Source: Pieris napi (lineage: Eukaryota; Arthropoda; Insecta; Lepidoptera; Pieridae). Taken from it: 64,000 nt of DNA. Location: positions 4,228,501 through 4,292,500 of the forward strand of contig NC_062249.1 in the NCBI RefSeq assembly GCF_905475465.1, read 5' to 3'. A model generated the notes under the pieces. It saw nothing but the letters and a program-made list of their open reading frames with translations, ran no database searches and was not told where the DNA came from. A program made the translations under genes and the position numbers. Below are positions 36,701 through 46,900 of the stretch, one piece after another; the first letter of the stretch is position 1; each line of letters begins with the position of its first letter.

Positions 36701-39700
36701 ATTTTTAATCATCTATACACTTATAACAAAGCCGTACATTAATAATTAGTCGAAATTCCCCCATTGTACCTGAGAAAGTCCATTCACTCACGTACTCACA
36801 TGTACCGCTCAGAAATGACGGCATAGTGCTCAGAGCTATTTTCAGATATAGTAACAGCCTTCTAAGTGTAATTCAGGTTGGGTCATTTCACAGGTATTTT
36901 TTGTTCATGGGCTTGTGGTCTATACCGTACATCCACGGGATATTAAATGTTTGACATTTATGAAACCCATGAACATTTTGTATTGGTTTTTTTTGTAAAT
37001 TAAAATATTTTTAGTAGTATTATGCTATTCTGGACTGACTTTGTTTTATATATTAAGATTAAAACAACACGCGACACATGTTATATCCAAAAGTAATAGT
37101 GGAAACATAATTTCAGAATAATCTGTTTTCTGTATTACTTATAAAATATTACTTAGTAATTAAAATAATAAAATTGTAATGGGTTTTTAATCAAACAACT
37201 AAAATGGAAATGGGCTGGGCATTTGATAAGAAGCAATACGGAAAAATGGACCAAATAAGTTATGGAATGGTGCCCTAGACATAAAACGAGAAGTAAAGGT
37301 AGACAACATCGTAGATGGGAAGATGATATTAAAAAGGTGGCAGGAGCGACATGGATGAGGAAAGCAAGAGATAGATCTTTGTGGAGAATACTTGGGGAGG
37401 CCTATGCTGAAAAGCAAGACGATCAAGAAACCGGTGTCTAATAGGAAATAATTTGATAATATTTACATTTACTTTAACTAAATTTCGTTAATAAGTAAGA
37501 TAAAATGTAACTTAACAAGATTGTTAAAATAATAAATAATGAAGATAAAGTCTATATTTATTTATTTATTGGGTTTTAATAAGGTATCTAAAGTTAATTG
37601 TTTAACATTAAAAGTAACAATTAATAGAACCGTTGTTTAAAAAAATGAGAAGGCAGTGCGTTCAATTAATTTCATTAATTAAGATAAAGTCATACTCTAA
37701 AACCCCTGTTACTATATCTAAATGCATGTTTATTTTACAGACCAAGTGGCAAACCAGCAAGAGGTAATAACCTGATGTTATTTGATACTATCGCCCGGAT
37801 TCTCACAATGTCAGATCGCGAGTGCGTTGTCGCCCTTTTAAGAAATAGTACGCTCTTTTGAAGTCGAATTGGTTCTGAATACCTCGTCGGGAATGGTTGT
37901 CGCAAAGCAGCAAAAAGTGCTTTAATAAACGCTGTCTTGTGGAAAGACAATCAATATTTATGTATTATTCCTACCATGACTGTTCTAGATTCATCATAAT
38001 TTATGAACGTAATAAGTTATCAGTTACACTTACTTACAGTGTGCTGCGGTGATCACCCACTCAGGAGCTATGAGCGTCCCACCGCAGTACTTGCCATATA
38101 GAACCTGGTAAGGAGCCTCTTTTATGTCCACGAATCGACCTCCGACTATTCGCCAGCCAATCTGTAATAAATATTCACATTTACTACAGTGCTTTTACTT
38201 TTAATAATTCCTGTAATTTATGACTGATATAACGCCGAAATAAAAACTGTACTAAGAAATCTGTAGACATCCACAATCTGCGCTTACACACCACTGGCGA
38301 TGACGAAAAACCCTAAAGGGTGGCACCCAAGTTATTCTGGCTGGTATAGATATATAGATCTTTTCGGCCTCAACCAATGGGGCCTTCAGGCCAGTCAGAG
38401 GTTATCCACTGGTCGAGGTGATCCATTAAGGTTGGAGGAACGATACACTTTCCTTCACCAAATTATTTATTCCATTAAAATATTTGTACAGTTTGAAGAC
38501 ATTTAATCTTAAAAATTGATTTTTATTTCCGACTGGCGATATTAAAGGATCTTTACAAACCTTAGTGTCTTGATTTACTAAGATTATATATTATAAAACA
38601 TTTCAGCCCTGCGATTCTGTAACTCACTTTTCAAACTCACACAGCGGTTTTCGCATCGGCGGTCGCTCTCAAATTAGTCGTGCAGCAGTCATTTTATGAT
38701 TTGGCATTCTGATAAACAATAAACTACAAGCTCCCACCTTTTCAGAATGCCAAATCATAAAATGACTGCTTCACGACTGATTTGAGAGCGACCGCCGATG
38801 CGAAAACCGCTGTGTGAGTTCGAAAAGTGAGTTACAGAATCGCAGGGCAGTTCTAAAATTACTGTCGAAATATTTTCTCACATCGACGCTACCATCGCCG
38901 TAGTAGCCCTGCGGGTAGGTGTGTGTGGCAATGACTTCGTGGTGGTATAAGTAGGTTCTCGGTGGAACGATTCTTGTTAGGTAGATTCGGACGTACTGCT
39001 GCACGCACTCTGGGTTAAGCAGTCCAGTATATTCTAAGGACAACAATGTACCGTTAAAATCAAATATTTCCCCCTTATTCATACTAAAATCGAGTTATAA
39101 GTTAAGTCCACATCCGTTGCACATAACTCAGCTGCCCACTGTATATCCGAACCAATTCGACTCCTTCAACATTACCTACCAATTCTTAAAAGGCCGGCAA
39201 CGCACTCGCGAGCCCTCATAGAGACTGTCCATTGGCGGCGGTATCACTTAACATCAGGTGAGCCATCTGCCAATTCTGTTCTATAAAAAAAAATAACAGC
39301 GTAACACAATTTGACAGTAACAGCTATAATTATATACATTTATTCATTAGTTAAGTGCAGACTGATTAAGTATTCATTAATTATATTATTTTTCACTTCA
39401 ATTACGATATAATTGCCGCTCAAAGTGTGGATCAAAGATTCTGAATTATCCGCGCCGAATTCTTAAACGTGTTATATTATTAAGAATCTTACATAGCTTT
39501 ATATAGCCATTGTATAAAGTTATATTTTGAAAGTCACATGAGTGATAAAGATAAAACGTTAATAAAGTCACAAACTTCCAATAGTCCATTAAAATGTTAC
39601 ATTTGGTGAACATTTGTAAACAAATTGCGTCCTCTAAAGGACGCAATTTTATTTATGGAACATGTAGGGGGTTCAATACAAGCTTAACCTTAAGTTTGTG

Positions 39701-41561
39701 GGGTTGGTGTGCTTGTCCCCCGCTATCACTTTTTTACTTATTTTGGAATAACTTTTTGAATTTTGGATTTATGATAAAAAGTACATATTAGACACATTTT
39801 ATAGGCACAGCGATTTGCTACAAAATGTGTTTTATAAATTTTATGTACGATGGATAGTTTAGGAGATAGCCAAAAACGTGTTTTTGCACCCATTTTTCCA
39901 AGATGGCGGCCGGGGGACAAGTACGCCAACCCCACAAACTTGAGGTTAAAAATGTATTGACCCCCCCTACATGTCCCATAAATAAAATTGCGTTCTCTAA
40001 CAAATGTTCAATTGGCCCTATAAATGGTAACATTTCAATGGGTTACAAGTCAAATGTGAAATAAATTTTATCTACCCACTTGTATAGGTATTGGAAGGCT
40101 TAAAATACTGAGCGGAACAAATAAACCAAATGCATACATCGTGCATTTGATCTTCTAAACTTAATAAGCATAGTTTATTACAAAACCTAATTCGATTATT
40201 TACACTCTTAACAATAATAATGAATAACAAATAAATATAATATCTTTCTATTTATCCATTTTAAATTATTATTAGTATGTTGGTAAAAATATTGTAAATA
40301 CTTTATTATCAAAATAAATTACATACATTATATAAAATAAATCAGCGTTTTTTCCGCGCACAACCATTATGTGGAACCAGCTACCCACAGAAATATCCGA
40401 ACCGTTTCGACTTAGGGTTCCCAAGAAAACAGCGTACCAAAAAAGGCATTACATTCGCACATAAAAAGCACTTCCTTGCTATATTGCTTGGAAAGTCGAA
40501 TCGTCGACGACCAATCCCTCTCAGAGCGGCTTGATCTATTGGCGTCGTGTGGGGTCACTCTGCATCTTCTATCGCATTTACCATGGAGAGTGTTCAGAGG
40601 AGTTGTTCGGATTAATACCTGCAGCTGAGTTTCATCATCGGACGTTGAGGCAGAATACGAAATTATTCCCGTATCACCTCGACGTCCACCTTTCCACAAC
40701 TGAGCGTTTTGTAAGTGCAACTTTGTGGAATCAGCTGCCCACTGAAGTATTTCCGAACCAATTCAACTTAGGGTACTTCAAGAAAAGAGCGTACCAATTC
40801 TTGCGAGCTCTCTGGCCCGTTTGTCCCCTGTTCTATAAAAAAAACAAAAACTACCAGCACTTAATAAGTACTTTTTCATATTAGATAGCTAATGTTAATT
40901 ACCTTTTATGTGGGGTGTCCATTCCACGGCATTAAGTCTACCACTCATTACCGCTCTTGAGTGCCTTGCTGGCCCGTCTGTGACAGTTTGAAATGTATTT
41001 TATAATCCTTATTAGAATTGTTTTTAAACTTATTCGGTAATAAAATAAAAATGGTTACTGGGCATAACACATTAGCTACTAAAAATGAAATTGTTATATT
41101 TCCAAACTGGTATATAAAGAAGGGTTCAAAGTAAAATTTCTAAATTTTGACATAATTAATCCAGTAGCTCATATAAACTGTGCGGTTTTGAAGGCACCAA
41201 TTTAGTATTTTTTTGTCATTTTATAAGCAAATGTTAGGGCGTAAATTATTTGAATACAAAAATATATGTGTTTTACAACGTTATGCAAGGCTCAAAATGC
41301 CTACAAAAATAATCTATGAAACATATAAGACAAATGAAACCGAAATAAATTAAAGTAATATTAAATGACCCATCTAATAATATAAGCTTTAAATATTAAA
41401 CCACAGAACTTTTGTTCTTTTTGGTATTTTGACCAATCTAGTAATACCTTTCATAGATATACGAGTATATAAAAAGTCGTGAATGTCTGATAGTTACCAT
41501 AATTTTGGCCTAAAGAACAAACAATAAACACAAATAACACAATCAATCCGCGACACAACAT
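30597..41561 (-). CDS. Trypsin-like serine protease gene, multi-exon (exons listed separately)
   Basis: Secreted S1-family serine endopeptidase, predicted to cut after Lys or Arg. Read on the minus strand, the exons join in phase. The activation site is IGWR|IVGG, the catalytic His lies in TAAHC, the catalytic Asp in HDYDYQL and the Ser in GDSGGP. DSCQGDSGGP puts Asp at the base of the S1 pocket, and the glycines in SYGVGC and HPGVY keep that pocket open, which together indicate trypsin specificity. From IGWR to the stop the protein has about 229 residues, the usual size of an S1 domain. Cysteines of the three common disulfides are present, plus one extra in TICAHF. Upstream lies an unusual N-terminal extension with one Cys (about 38882-39073) and a possible signal-peptide exon (41463-41561). 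The closest homologue and physiological substrate cannot be told. Core confidence is high; the 5' end is uncertain. Confidence 0.85.
30831..31009. mobile_element. MITE family M, left arm shortened
   Basis: The right arm is complete (GTGAGTTACAGAATCGCAAG near its end); the left arm keeps only the first 20 or so bases before an internal deletion. It lies in the last intron of the protease gene. Confidence 0.7.
31483..31723. mobile_element. Short MITE with TAA duplication, in a protease intron
   Basis: The inverted ends start GGGTGAGATCTATAG and stay similar for about 45 bp (GACTTTGCTCAGACTT). TAA flanks both sides (31480-31482 and 31724-31726). The 3-bp target fits a PIF/Harbinger-type MITE of 241 bp. 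Confidence 0.7.
32539..32700 (-). repeat. SINE family S, 3' truncated
   Basis: Minus-strand head and body with GGTTCGATCCCCGGCTG; it lies in the last protease intron. Confidence 0.82.
32775..32885 (-). repeat. Dispersed repeat G, inverted copy
   Basis: The complement contains GGCAGAATGATCAGCGCTGT. It abuts the exon at 32954-33103 on its intron side. Confidence 0.45.
32954..33103 (-). CDS. Protease exon with S1-pocket Asp
   Basis: A 150-bp, phase-0 exon bounded by TTTTAG and a CAG|GTAATA donor. It encodes 50 residues running from [10 protein letters not shown] through ADELCKEM and MFCAGY to GTKDSCQ. MFCAGY is the hallmark of S1 proteases, and the Asp of DSCQ is the S1 specificity residue. 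It joins exactly to GDSGGP of the next exon. Confidence 0.9.
33130..33215 (-). repeat. Family A LINE tail, short
   Basis: GGAGGCTCATCTGATG and CGCAAGTGCGTTA; it lies just inside the intron upstream of the exon at 32954-33103. Confidence 0.55.
33862..34120 (-). CDS. Protease exon with catalytic Asp
   Basis: A 259-bp exon bounded by a TTTTTCACAG acceptor and an AAG|GTATAG donor. Its first base completes a Lys codon split with the previous exon. The translation runs [14 protein letters not shown], then [20 protein letters not shown] (catalytic Asp), TRPIAIGN and [12 protein letters not shown]. The SGWG motif is typical of S1 proteases. Confidence 0.9.
34600..36921. mobile_element. 2.3 kb foldback element with 423-bp arms, in a protease intron
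   Basis: The arms 34600-35022 and 36499-36921 are near-identical inverted repeats of equal length, starting AGACCACAAGCCCATG. The octamer TGTACGGC/GCCGTACA occurs repeatedly in both arms and in the spacer (for example near 34781, 34842, 34925, 34981, 35219, 35445, 36250, 36308, 36391, 36534, 36591, 36676 and 36733). The spacer contains a separate inverted-repeat element. I recognise no coding sequence and no superfamily; flanking duplications are unclear. Confidence 0.75.
35640..36217. mobile_element. Inverted-repeat MITE nested in the foldback element
   Basis: Long inverted arms (about 35640-35880 and 35975-36217) start CAGGGCGTCCCAAAGTTATG and are flanked by TA on both sides. There is no coding capacity. 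The TA duplication suggests a Tc1/mariner-type origin, but the end sequence alone does not prove it. It lies inside the spacer of the larger element, so it inserted later. Confidence 0.7.
37202..37441 (+). pseudogene. RTE-type LINE ORF, C-terminal fragment
   Basis: The frame from 37202 reads [18 protein letters not shown], a stop, then [20 protein letters not shown] and [14 protein letters not shown], ending at TAA 37439-37441. The WAGH, W.P, RRW and W..LGEAY spacing is the C terminus of RTE-clade endonuclease-reverse transcriptases. One internal stop is present. It is a 5'-truncated insertion in the intron between protease exons at 34120 and 38034. Confidence 0.75.
37735..37908 (-). repeat. 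Family A LINE 3' end
   Basis: On the minus strand it carries the same order: CCAATTCGACTTC, AAAAGAGCGTAC, CAACGCACTCGCGA and AACATCAGGTTA. Diverged copy. Confidence 0.65.
38034..38161 (-). CDS. Protease exon with activation site and catalytic His
   Basis: A 128-bp exon between a TATTACAG acceptor and a GTAAGTG donor. It encodes [20 protein letters not shown] and then [18 protein letters not shown] plus two bases of a Lys codon. IVGG is the mature N terminus after cleavage behind Arg. The two Cys of the His loop are present. The phase (0 in, 2 out) fits both neighbours. Confidence 0.9.
38604..38850. mobile_element. MITE family M, complete copy, in a protease intron
   Basis: Two arms of about 105 bp (38604-38711 and 38748-38850) form an inverted repeat with a short spacer. 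The ends read CCTGCGATTCTGTAACTCAC. It ends about 32 bp inside the intron from the proposed donor of the N-terminal exon. Related copies lie at 1010-1135, 30831-31009 and 57183-57252. Confidence 0.8.
38882..39083 (-). CDS. Protease N-terminal extension exon (probable)
   Basis: An open stretch of 64-67 codons just upstream of the activation exon. It reads [19 protein letters not shown], then [18 protein letters not shown], then GYYGDGSVD, and ends at a good donor, GAT|GTGAGA, in phase 0, as the next exon needs. The acceptor could be TTTTAG before 39083, or AATAAG before 39073, which gives phase 0. An upstream in-frame stop near 39097 shows that the frame cannot run on without a splice. I recognise no domain. 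The start at the Met codon 39080-39082 would give a protein without a signal peptide, so an upstream exon is likely. Confidence 0.6.
39127..39290 (+). repeat. Family A LINE 3' end
   Basis: CAGCTGCCCACTGTATATCC, then AAAGGCCGGCAACGCACTCG and CACTTAACATCAGGTGAGCC, ending TTCTATAAAAAAAA. It is a 5'-truncated copy just upstream of the protease N-terminal exon. Confidence 0.75.
39585..40047. mobile_element. Inverted-repeat element, diverged arms
   Basis: The left arm (about 39591-39730) and right arm (about 39900-40041) share, in inverted orientation, AATGTTAC, CGCAATTTTATTTATGG, ACATGTAGGGG and AGTTTGTGGGGTTGG. No coding sequence is seen. It lies between the proposed protease exons 1 and 2. Confidence 0.6.
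40355..40445 (+). repeat. Family A LINE fragment
   Basis: ATGTGGAACCAGCTACCCAC and the following bases repeat the WNQLP segment of the copy at 40500-40842, directly upstream in the same orientation. Confidence 0.6.
40500..40842 (+). pseudogene. Non-LTR retrotransposon, RT C-terminal fragment (family A)
   Basis: The frame contains [20 protein letters not shown], then [17 protein letters not shown] and [15 protein letters not shown], ending KKRAYQFL and a tail TCTATAAAAAA. This is the C terminus of a widespread insect LINE (Jockey/CR1-like). The 5' part (40500-40545) is shifted into another frame. Its tail is the same family as the other family A fragments in the window. Confidence 0.75.
41463..41561 (-). 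CDS. Candidate signal-peptide exon of the protease
   Basis: ATG at 41559-41561 opens a 36-codon frame starting [20 protein letters not shown], a convincing signal peptide with likely cleavage after SLG. A weak phase-0 donor, CTC|GTATAT, ends it at 41463 and would join the phase-0 acceptor at 39073. The other phase combinations that I tried hit stops. The intron would be about 2.4 kb and would hold LINE fragments and a MITE. It could also be a chance ORF, or a further small exon may lie between. Confidence 0.4.
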
Positions 41562-41599
41562 GTTGTCTACAAACACACAAACATACTTGCGCGCGGAGT

Positions 41600-41655
41600 A
41601 GTAAACCGGTGATAATTCGATCTACACGCTTTGCTATGTAATTATATTTATGTGG
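41600..41655 (-). promoter_or_regulatory. Possible TATA and initiator upstream of the signal-peptide exon
   Basis: On the minus strand, ATAAATATAAT (41641-41651) lies about 80 bp before the candidate ATG, and ATCACC, a possible initiator, lies about 30 bp downstream of it. In AT-rich DNA this is weak evidence. Confidence 0.2.
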
Positions 41656-41922
41656 AAGTTAATCTGACTTCTAGCGACATTATAATAAATCAACTTTAAT
41701 AATCAACTCACACATTCTGTGTTAGTTAAACGGCTACTTTAAAAATCAATTACTATGTTCTAGTAATTAAAATATCTTATCGTATCCACTAAAGTATTTT
41801 TATTATCCCTTTTTTTATTTTTTAATATATGTCTTTATGATTTTAAAATGTATAATATTAAATATATATTTTTGCGATAGTCGCAAATAAAAAACTATAT
41901 TTAACATAAAAATAAATAAATA

Positions 41923-42191
41923 AGTGGCGCTACGACCTTTTTTAGGTCTGCTCCTCAGATTTCTGAATCTGTTTCATGATCATTTGTCAATCTAATTGGC
42001 AAGTAGTCAGCTTCCTGTGCCTGACACACGCCGTGGACTTTTTAGGTCTAAGACGATTTCCTCACGATGTTTTCCTTCACCGTTCGAGCGAATGTTAAAT
42101 GCGCACATAGAAAGTCCATTGGTGCCGGGGATCGAACTTACGACCTCAGGGATAAGAGATGCATGCTGAAGCCACTAGGCCAACACTGCTC
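41923..42191 (-). repeat. SINE family S
   Basis: Complete minus-strand copy from AGTGGCGCTACGACC to AGGCCAACACTGCTC, just upstream of the protease gene. Confidence 0.87.
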
Positions 42192-43904
42192 AAATCGGAT
42201 ATATATAACATACATTTAACTCTATTATTATTATAATCTATACTCTATTATTATTATTATAATTCTATAGTCTTAAAGAGATAACTTTATTACCTACATG
42301 TTTATATATATATATCTCCACAGAGCAAGCCGGACCGAGTGAGGGGTAAAAGAGAGGAGTGGAACTGGGAACACCGGGGATATGCTGCGATTGGCTCTCG
42401 GACGTGACGGACGCTCTAGTGTTTTATTTTATATTTGAGTTGTGTCAAATATAATTTCTGGTTGAGTATAATTTTCATTGTGGTAATTAGTTAATTAAAA
42501 ATTGTTTTGTAAGGAATAAAACTTCCTAGGTTGTTTTGTTTCTTTTAATATTTATCGTTTATGATTTCTAAGAATACACAATTTTGTAGTCTATCTCATT
42601 GATTTGTAAATTAGAATTAAGGCTATTGCCAGGCTTTTATTACCATAACAGTGTAATCATAATTATGTAGTTTAATTTAGTTTCTTATGAATAAAGGTAT
42701 TAGTGTATAATAGTAAAGTATATTTCGAGTGATATATTACGTAAATATTAATATTCACGCGCTAAAATAGCTGATATCTAACCTTCGCGGTCTACAAAGA
42801 TATCAACTTTATCAACACATAATTATTTTTATGTATTTACCTATCCATAAAAAAAATTAATATTTGCATCTAATTTTTATGCTGAATTCCATAGAAGTGA
42901 ATATTACTTTTTAGTGATCGTTGTTTTTAAAATAAGTCGTAGGTTATATTGCATTCTGTGACACTCAAAATTTTTATTGTTGAATAAGTAAGAATCGACG
43001 GGTTATCCAACATATGTATGAACCATTCTTGGTTCATAAATGTGTTCTTATAAAATTCATTTGTCAAAATTTTTTGAAGTAAAACTTCTTTAGGCGCATG
43101 AGGGTAAAATTTTTACGGATGAAACGCAATAATAGTAATATTAGCGTCACGATGATGTGCAGCGTTTTTGTCGAAGAAAAGGGAGAGAGCGATTGATAAA
43201 GATTGAGAGAGAGAGAGTATAAAACTTTTAACTTTAACTTAGGTTTAGATTGTATAAATTAGATTAGATTTGTATAAATATGAACAAGACTTAAAATAAG
43301 TTTGTCAAAAAGGTTTCTCTTCTGACATATTGTGTACTTTGTACGCACGCACTTTTTTTTCAAATAAACTCTTGGTACGTCAACGCAATTTAGCTTGCGC
43401 AGTCCGCGAGAGTGCGGAAGAGGTTTTTTTTCCCAAGTCACGGCTTCAATGTATTTTGTCGAAATTAATTATATAATAATATAATAATTTAAACATAATC
43501 AACCGTGAACATCAGCTACAATACTGTTTAGTTTTCATAATAGTCTTTGTGAAATTATCTAGCATGAAAAAAAAATATAAAACTTTGCTTGCTTGCTTTG
43601 CATGTAAACATCGGACGTGATTGTCGGCACCTTGAAGACCGTTTTCAGACAATCGCAATTTGGTCGGAAAAAGCCCGCATTTTCACGAAAATGGAAATCT
43701 TTCTCGTTGCTGCATTGAACATTTTGTTTGTTCGCAAATTTTCTCAGAACTACTTCAGATTTAAACGTCTTCATTACTAGTTTCGTTTCGTGGACTTGTT
43801 TTGAGTTAAGAATTTTAATATTGCGATAAAGTTAGTCAGCCTTTATGTAAGGCTTTATATATTTGACGTACTTGTTATTTCATTAATATCATAGTTATCA
43901 TTTT

Positions 43905-44240
43905 AAGTTCGAAGGCAAGTGAGACTCTCAAGGGAGACACTTCGGTAATAGTTTTCGAACAAGTATTCGCTCATTTCCATTCGTTTGTGGAATGCTTTGT
44001 GGTATTCGTGGAGTCCTCGCTTACAAGAAATTCGTTTAAGAAACGTCTAAGAAGATTGTAACAGTATCCCTTTGTTATAAGTTTATTGTAATATGTGGTC
44101 GTATTTTTATATTTAGTGTAATTTAATAAGTATTCATTAAGTTTAATATTGCCTTATTACGTCTGGGTTTTTTTGGAGGAAACTTTAAGCAGTAAGACCG
44201 CTTTGTTTGTGATGCAAATAAAGTGTTTATTATTAGTGTC
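43905..44240 (+). repeat. LINE-like 3' remnant (family D)
   Basis: A frame reading SSLTRNSFKKRLRRL-stop resembles a LINE ORF end. It is followed by a UTR that finishes GATGCAAATAAAGTGTTTATT. Tentative. Confidence 0.4.
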
Positions 44241-46739
44241 ACATATCTAAATATAGCATGTGTAAAAATATAATGTGTAACTTTAAAATGACGTACGTGA
44301 CGTTATTATTATTATTAATTAAAATCTTATGGTATATGAAACAGTTTACTCATCGTGTTAAGACTTAGAACGCGACATTTGGGGAATTGTGATTTACACA
44401 GAAGTTGCCATTAAAATAAAGTGAAGTGATGTGAAGTAAAACAGTATATCACCATGAAAAAAATTAATTAGCACTAATTATTTGTGCAATATGCATAAAA
44501 TTTTGAATTGTAAGTACCTAATTTAATTACGCAATTAGTGACAAAATGTTGGACTAATGTGCAAATTAAATGACCAATAACTTCGTTCTAACTTCTTAAA
44601 ATGCGAGTAATCAAAAAAGTGTGAAAATAGATTATATTATATTAAGAAACATGAAAGTCTACAAAAATGTTACGAACACCCTTGCTTATCTAAATGCTAT
44701 TATGATTTGTATCACAAGCGGGGAGGCACCGCTCCGAGATTTACAAAATAAAAACCATAAATTATCGCTCTTTTTTGTTTTCCTCGCCATATCGTGTTGT
44801 GGGGATTACTTTTTCTTATAAATTCCACAAGATATTTGTAGAAAATAATATTTCGTCAAGTTAAATTAAATAGATGTTTTTTGTTAACCACAAAACCACA
44901 ATTGGAAAACCTGCAGATGGCGAGATATATTTCAAGGGATGTGATATTTTTTGGCTTTAGGTGTGTTAAAATTATGCTGGTAATTATGCTACCGCGATAA
45001 TATTGGTAAGTGACCAAAAGGCAGGCTACTGGAGATCTTCGTTGCGTCGTATTTTTATATAATAGGGGGGCAAACGAGCTTGCGGGAAAACAAATCTAGT
45101 TGGTGGTGTTAACTGATATTTATTTCTCAAAAACATCTGCTGTGAATAAAGTGATTGCCAGAATGTTATTTAAGTTTATTAAAGCAATTCTCGTGTTGCT
45201 TAAGATTAAATGAATTATTTCAAATTTCTTGTATAAACTTACTCGCCTTTGTTTTCGTAAGTAAATACTCGTACGTTCCATACCCTCCCGCGGCACGACT
45301 GCCTTGTGGTGGAGGGCTATGTGGGACTTGCTGCTGTGCATACACTTAAACCCCACGGCAATCGCAATCTCCCGAGACAAGACGATAACAGCGTATCTTT
45401 GGCTGCATCCCGCCACGAAACTTAGTCGCCAAGTCAACAAACTGTTCTCTCATATAATTTAATGATATTATAGGAGAGAAAAATATCACCCTATATATTG
45501 CAATCGTAAGTAACCCTTGAAATGCCATAACTGGGAATGCGACGAATGTACGAGTGGTTTCAATGTTCTTGGCTCAGGGAGTGACTACGTTATACGGGAT
45601 AGCGGCTAGATGCTATTTTACCCACGTATTGCACTTGACAGCCTCTGTGACTGTTTTATTCATATGATGTATTCGCTATCAGTAGATAAAATTGCCTAAT
45701 TGCATTATTTTTATTAAACTTATTGTCAAAAGAATAATAAAACAAGACAGATGAGTATTATAATTAAACGGTGTGTATATTAGATTTACAAGGTTTTATA
45801 AATAAGAGGGACGAGGGTGTCTACAAAAAAGAAACAATTACTTTTAGAACCACGAAGAATTGGGTGTGAATACAATTTTCCTCAGGTCACTTAAAAATTA
45901 AGGTTTACAACTTTTTTTATCTCTTGCCTTGATCGCGCTTAGCCATTAAATGATAGTTTAATATTTACATGTTTAACGTTATGCATACAATGTATAGTTC
46001 AATAAATTTAGAGTTTATAATTCTACATGTGTTTACCTATGACGTACCTTGCTTTTACATTTACCACGACACCTCCTGACGAGTCGCGTACGTTAGAATA
46101 GTGTATGTACCGTTACTATTACAAATATATTATACATAAAACTATACTACGAAATATTAAAGTTTTAAGACATTGAAACATTTTTATGTTTTGAGTAATT
46201 TTCAGATATAACGTTGCGAAATATCTAATTATTGAATAGTACTAATATTTTTCGTTTACAAACGCTCCTCTTGTGAGCATGTCCAAGGCTGAGAAGCAGG
46301 AATCAATTCCATGCCCCCCACCGGGCAACGTCAGAAAGCAGTAAAATAAAGTGGAGGGGCGATGTCAGATAAGAGCGCTTTGTTAGGGAGCATCGTAAAC
46401 GGAGAACGATTTCAATAGCTCAGAACAAAATGTCGAAAAACTATCATAATAATATGGAAATAGACGAACGGTCGCACTATTACGCGGTACGAAAACGGAC
46501 GACTTTTGAAACAATTTGTGAGAATTTAAACTTTACAGAAAATATTGCTGACTTTATTTAGTACCGTCGATAGAAAATATTGACGTAGTATGTTAAAAAC
46601 AATGTAATATCGACCTATTTGAGTAAAATGCGTACGAAATAAATCAAAATCAACAACTACATTGTTTTTTTTAGACACTTGTGTTACTTACTGATAAAGA
46701 AACGTCGGGTTCAAGTGCATAGGCACTAATTAGAGATTT

Positions 46740-46900
46740 GAGTTGGCTTGGAAGATAGTACCGGTGACCGCAGAGCTGGTCCTCGCTCAACGAACAAGTA
46801 TCGCAATACAGCGAGGAATGGGGGATGCTCCCACCATTACACTGCCACAGGGAGTAAACTTTTAAACTTTGTTTTTATTTTCTATTTATCGATTTTTTAT
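46740..46900 (+). repeat. LINE ORF C-terminal scrap
   Basis: The frame LAWKIVPVTAELVLAQRTS, then AIQRGMGDAPTITLPQGVNF, recalls the very end of a common insect LINE polyprotein. No intact gene. Confidence 0.45.

Noticed and set aside
34600..36921. A CRISPR array from the regularly recurring octamer
   Set aside because: The octamer is too short, in both orientations and irregularly spaced, and the genome is eukaryotic.
40531..40884. A 117-codon frame as a host exon
   Set aside because: The sequence is the C terminus of a LINE reverse transcriptase, with its tail.
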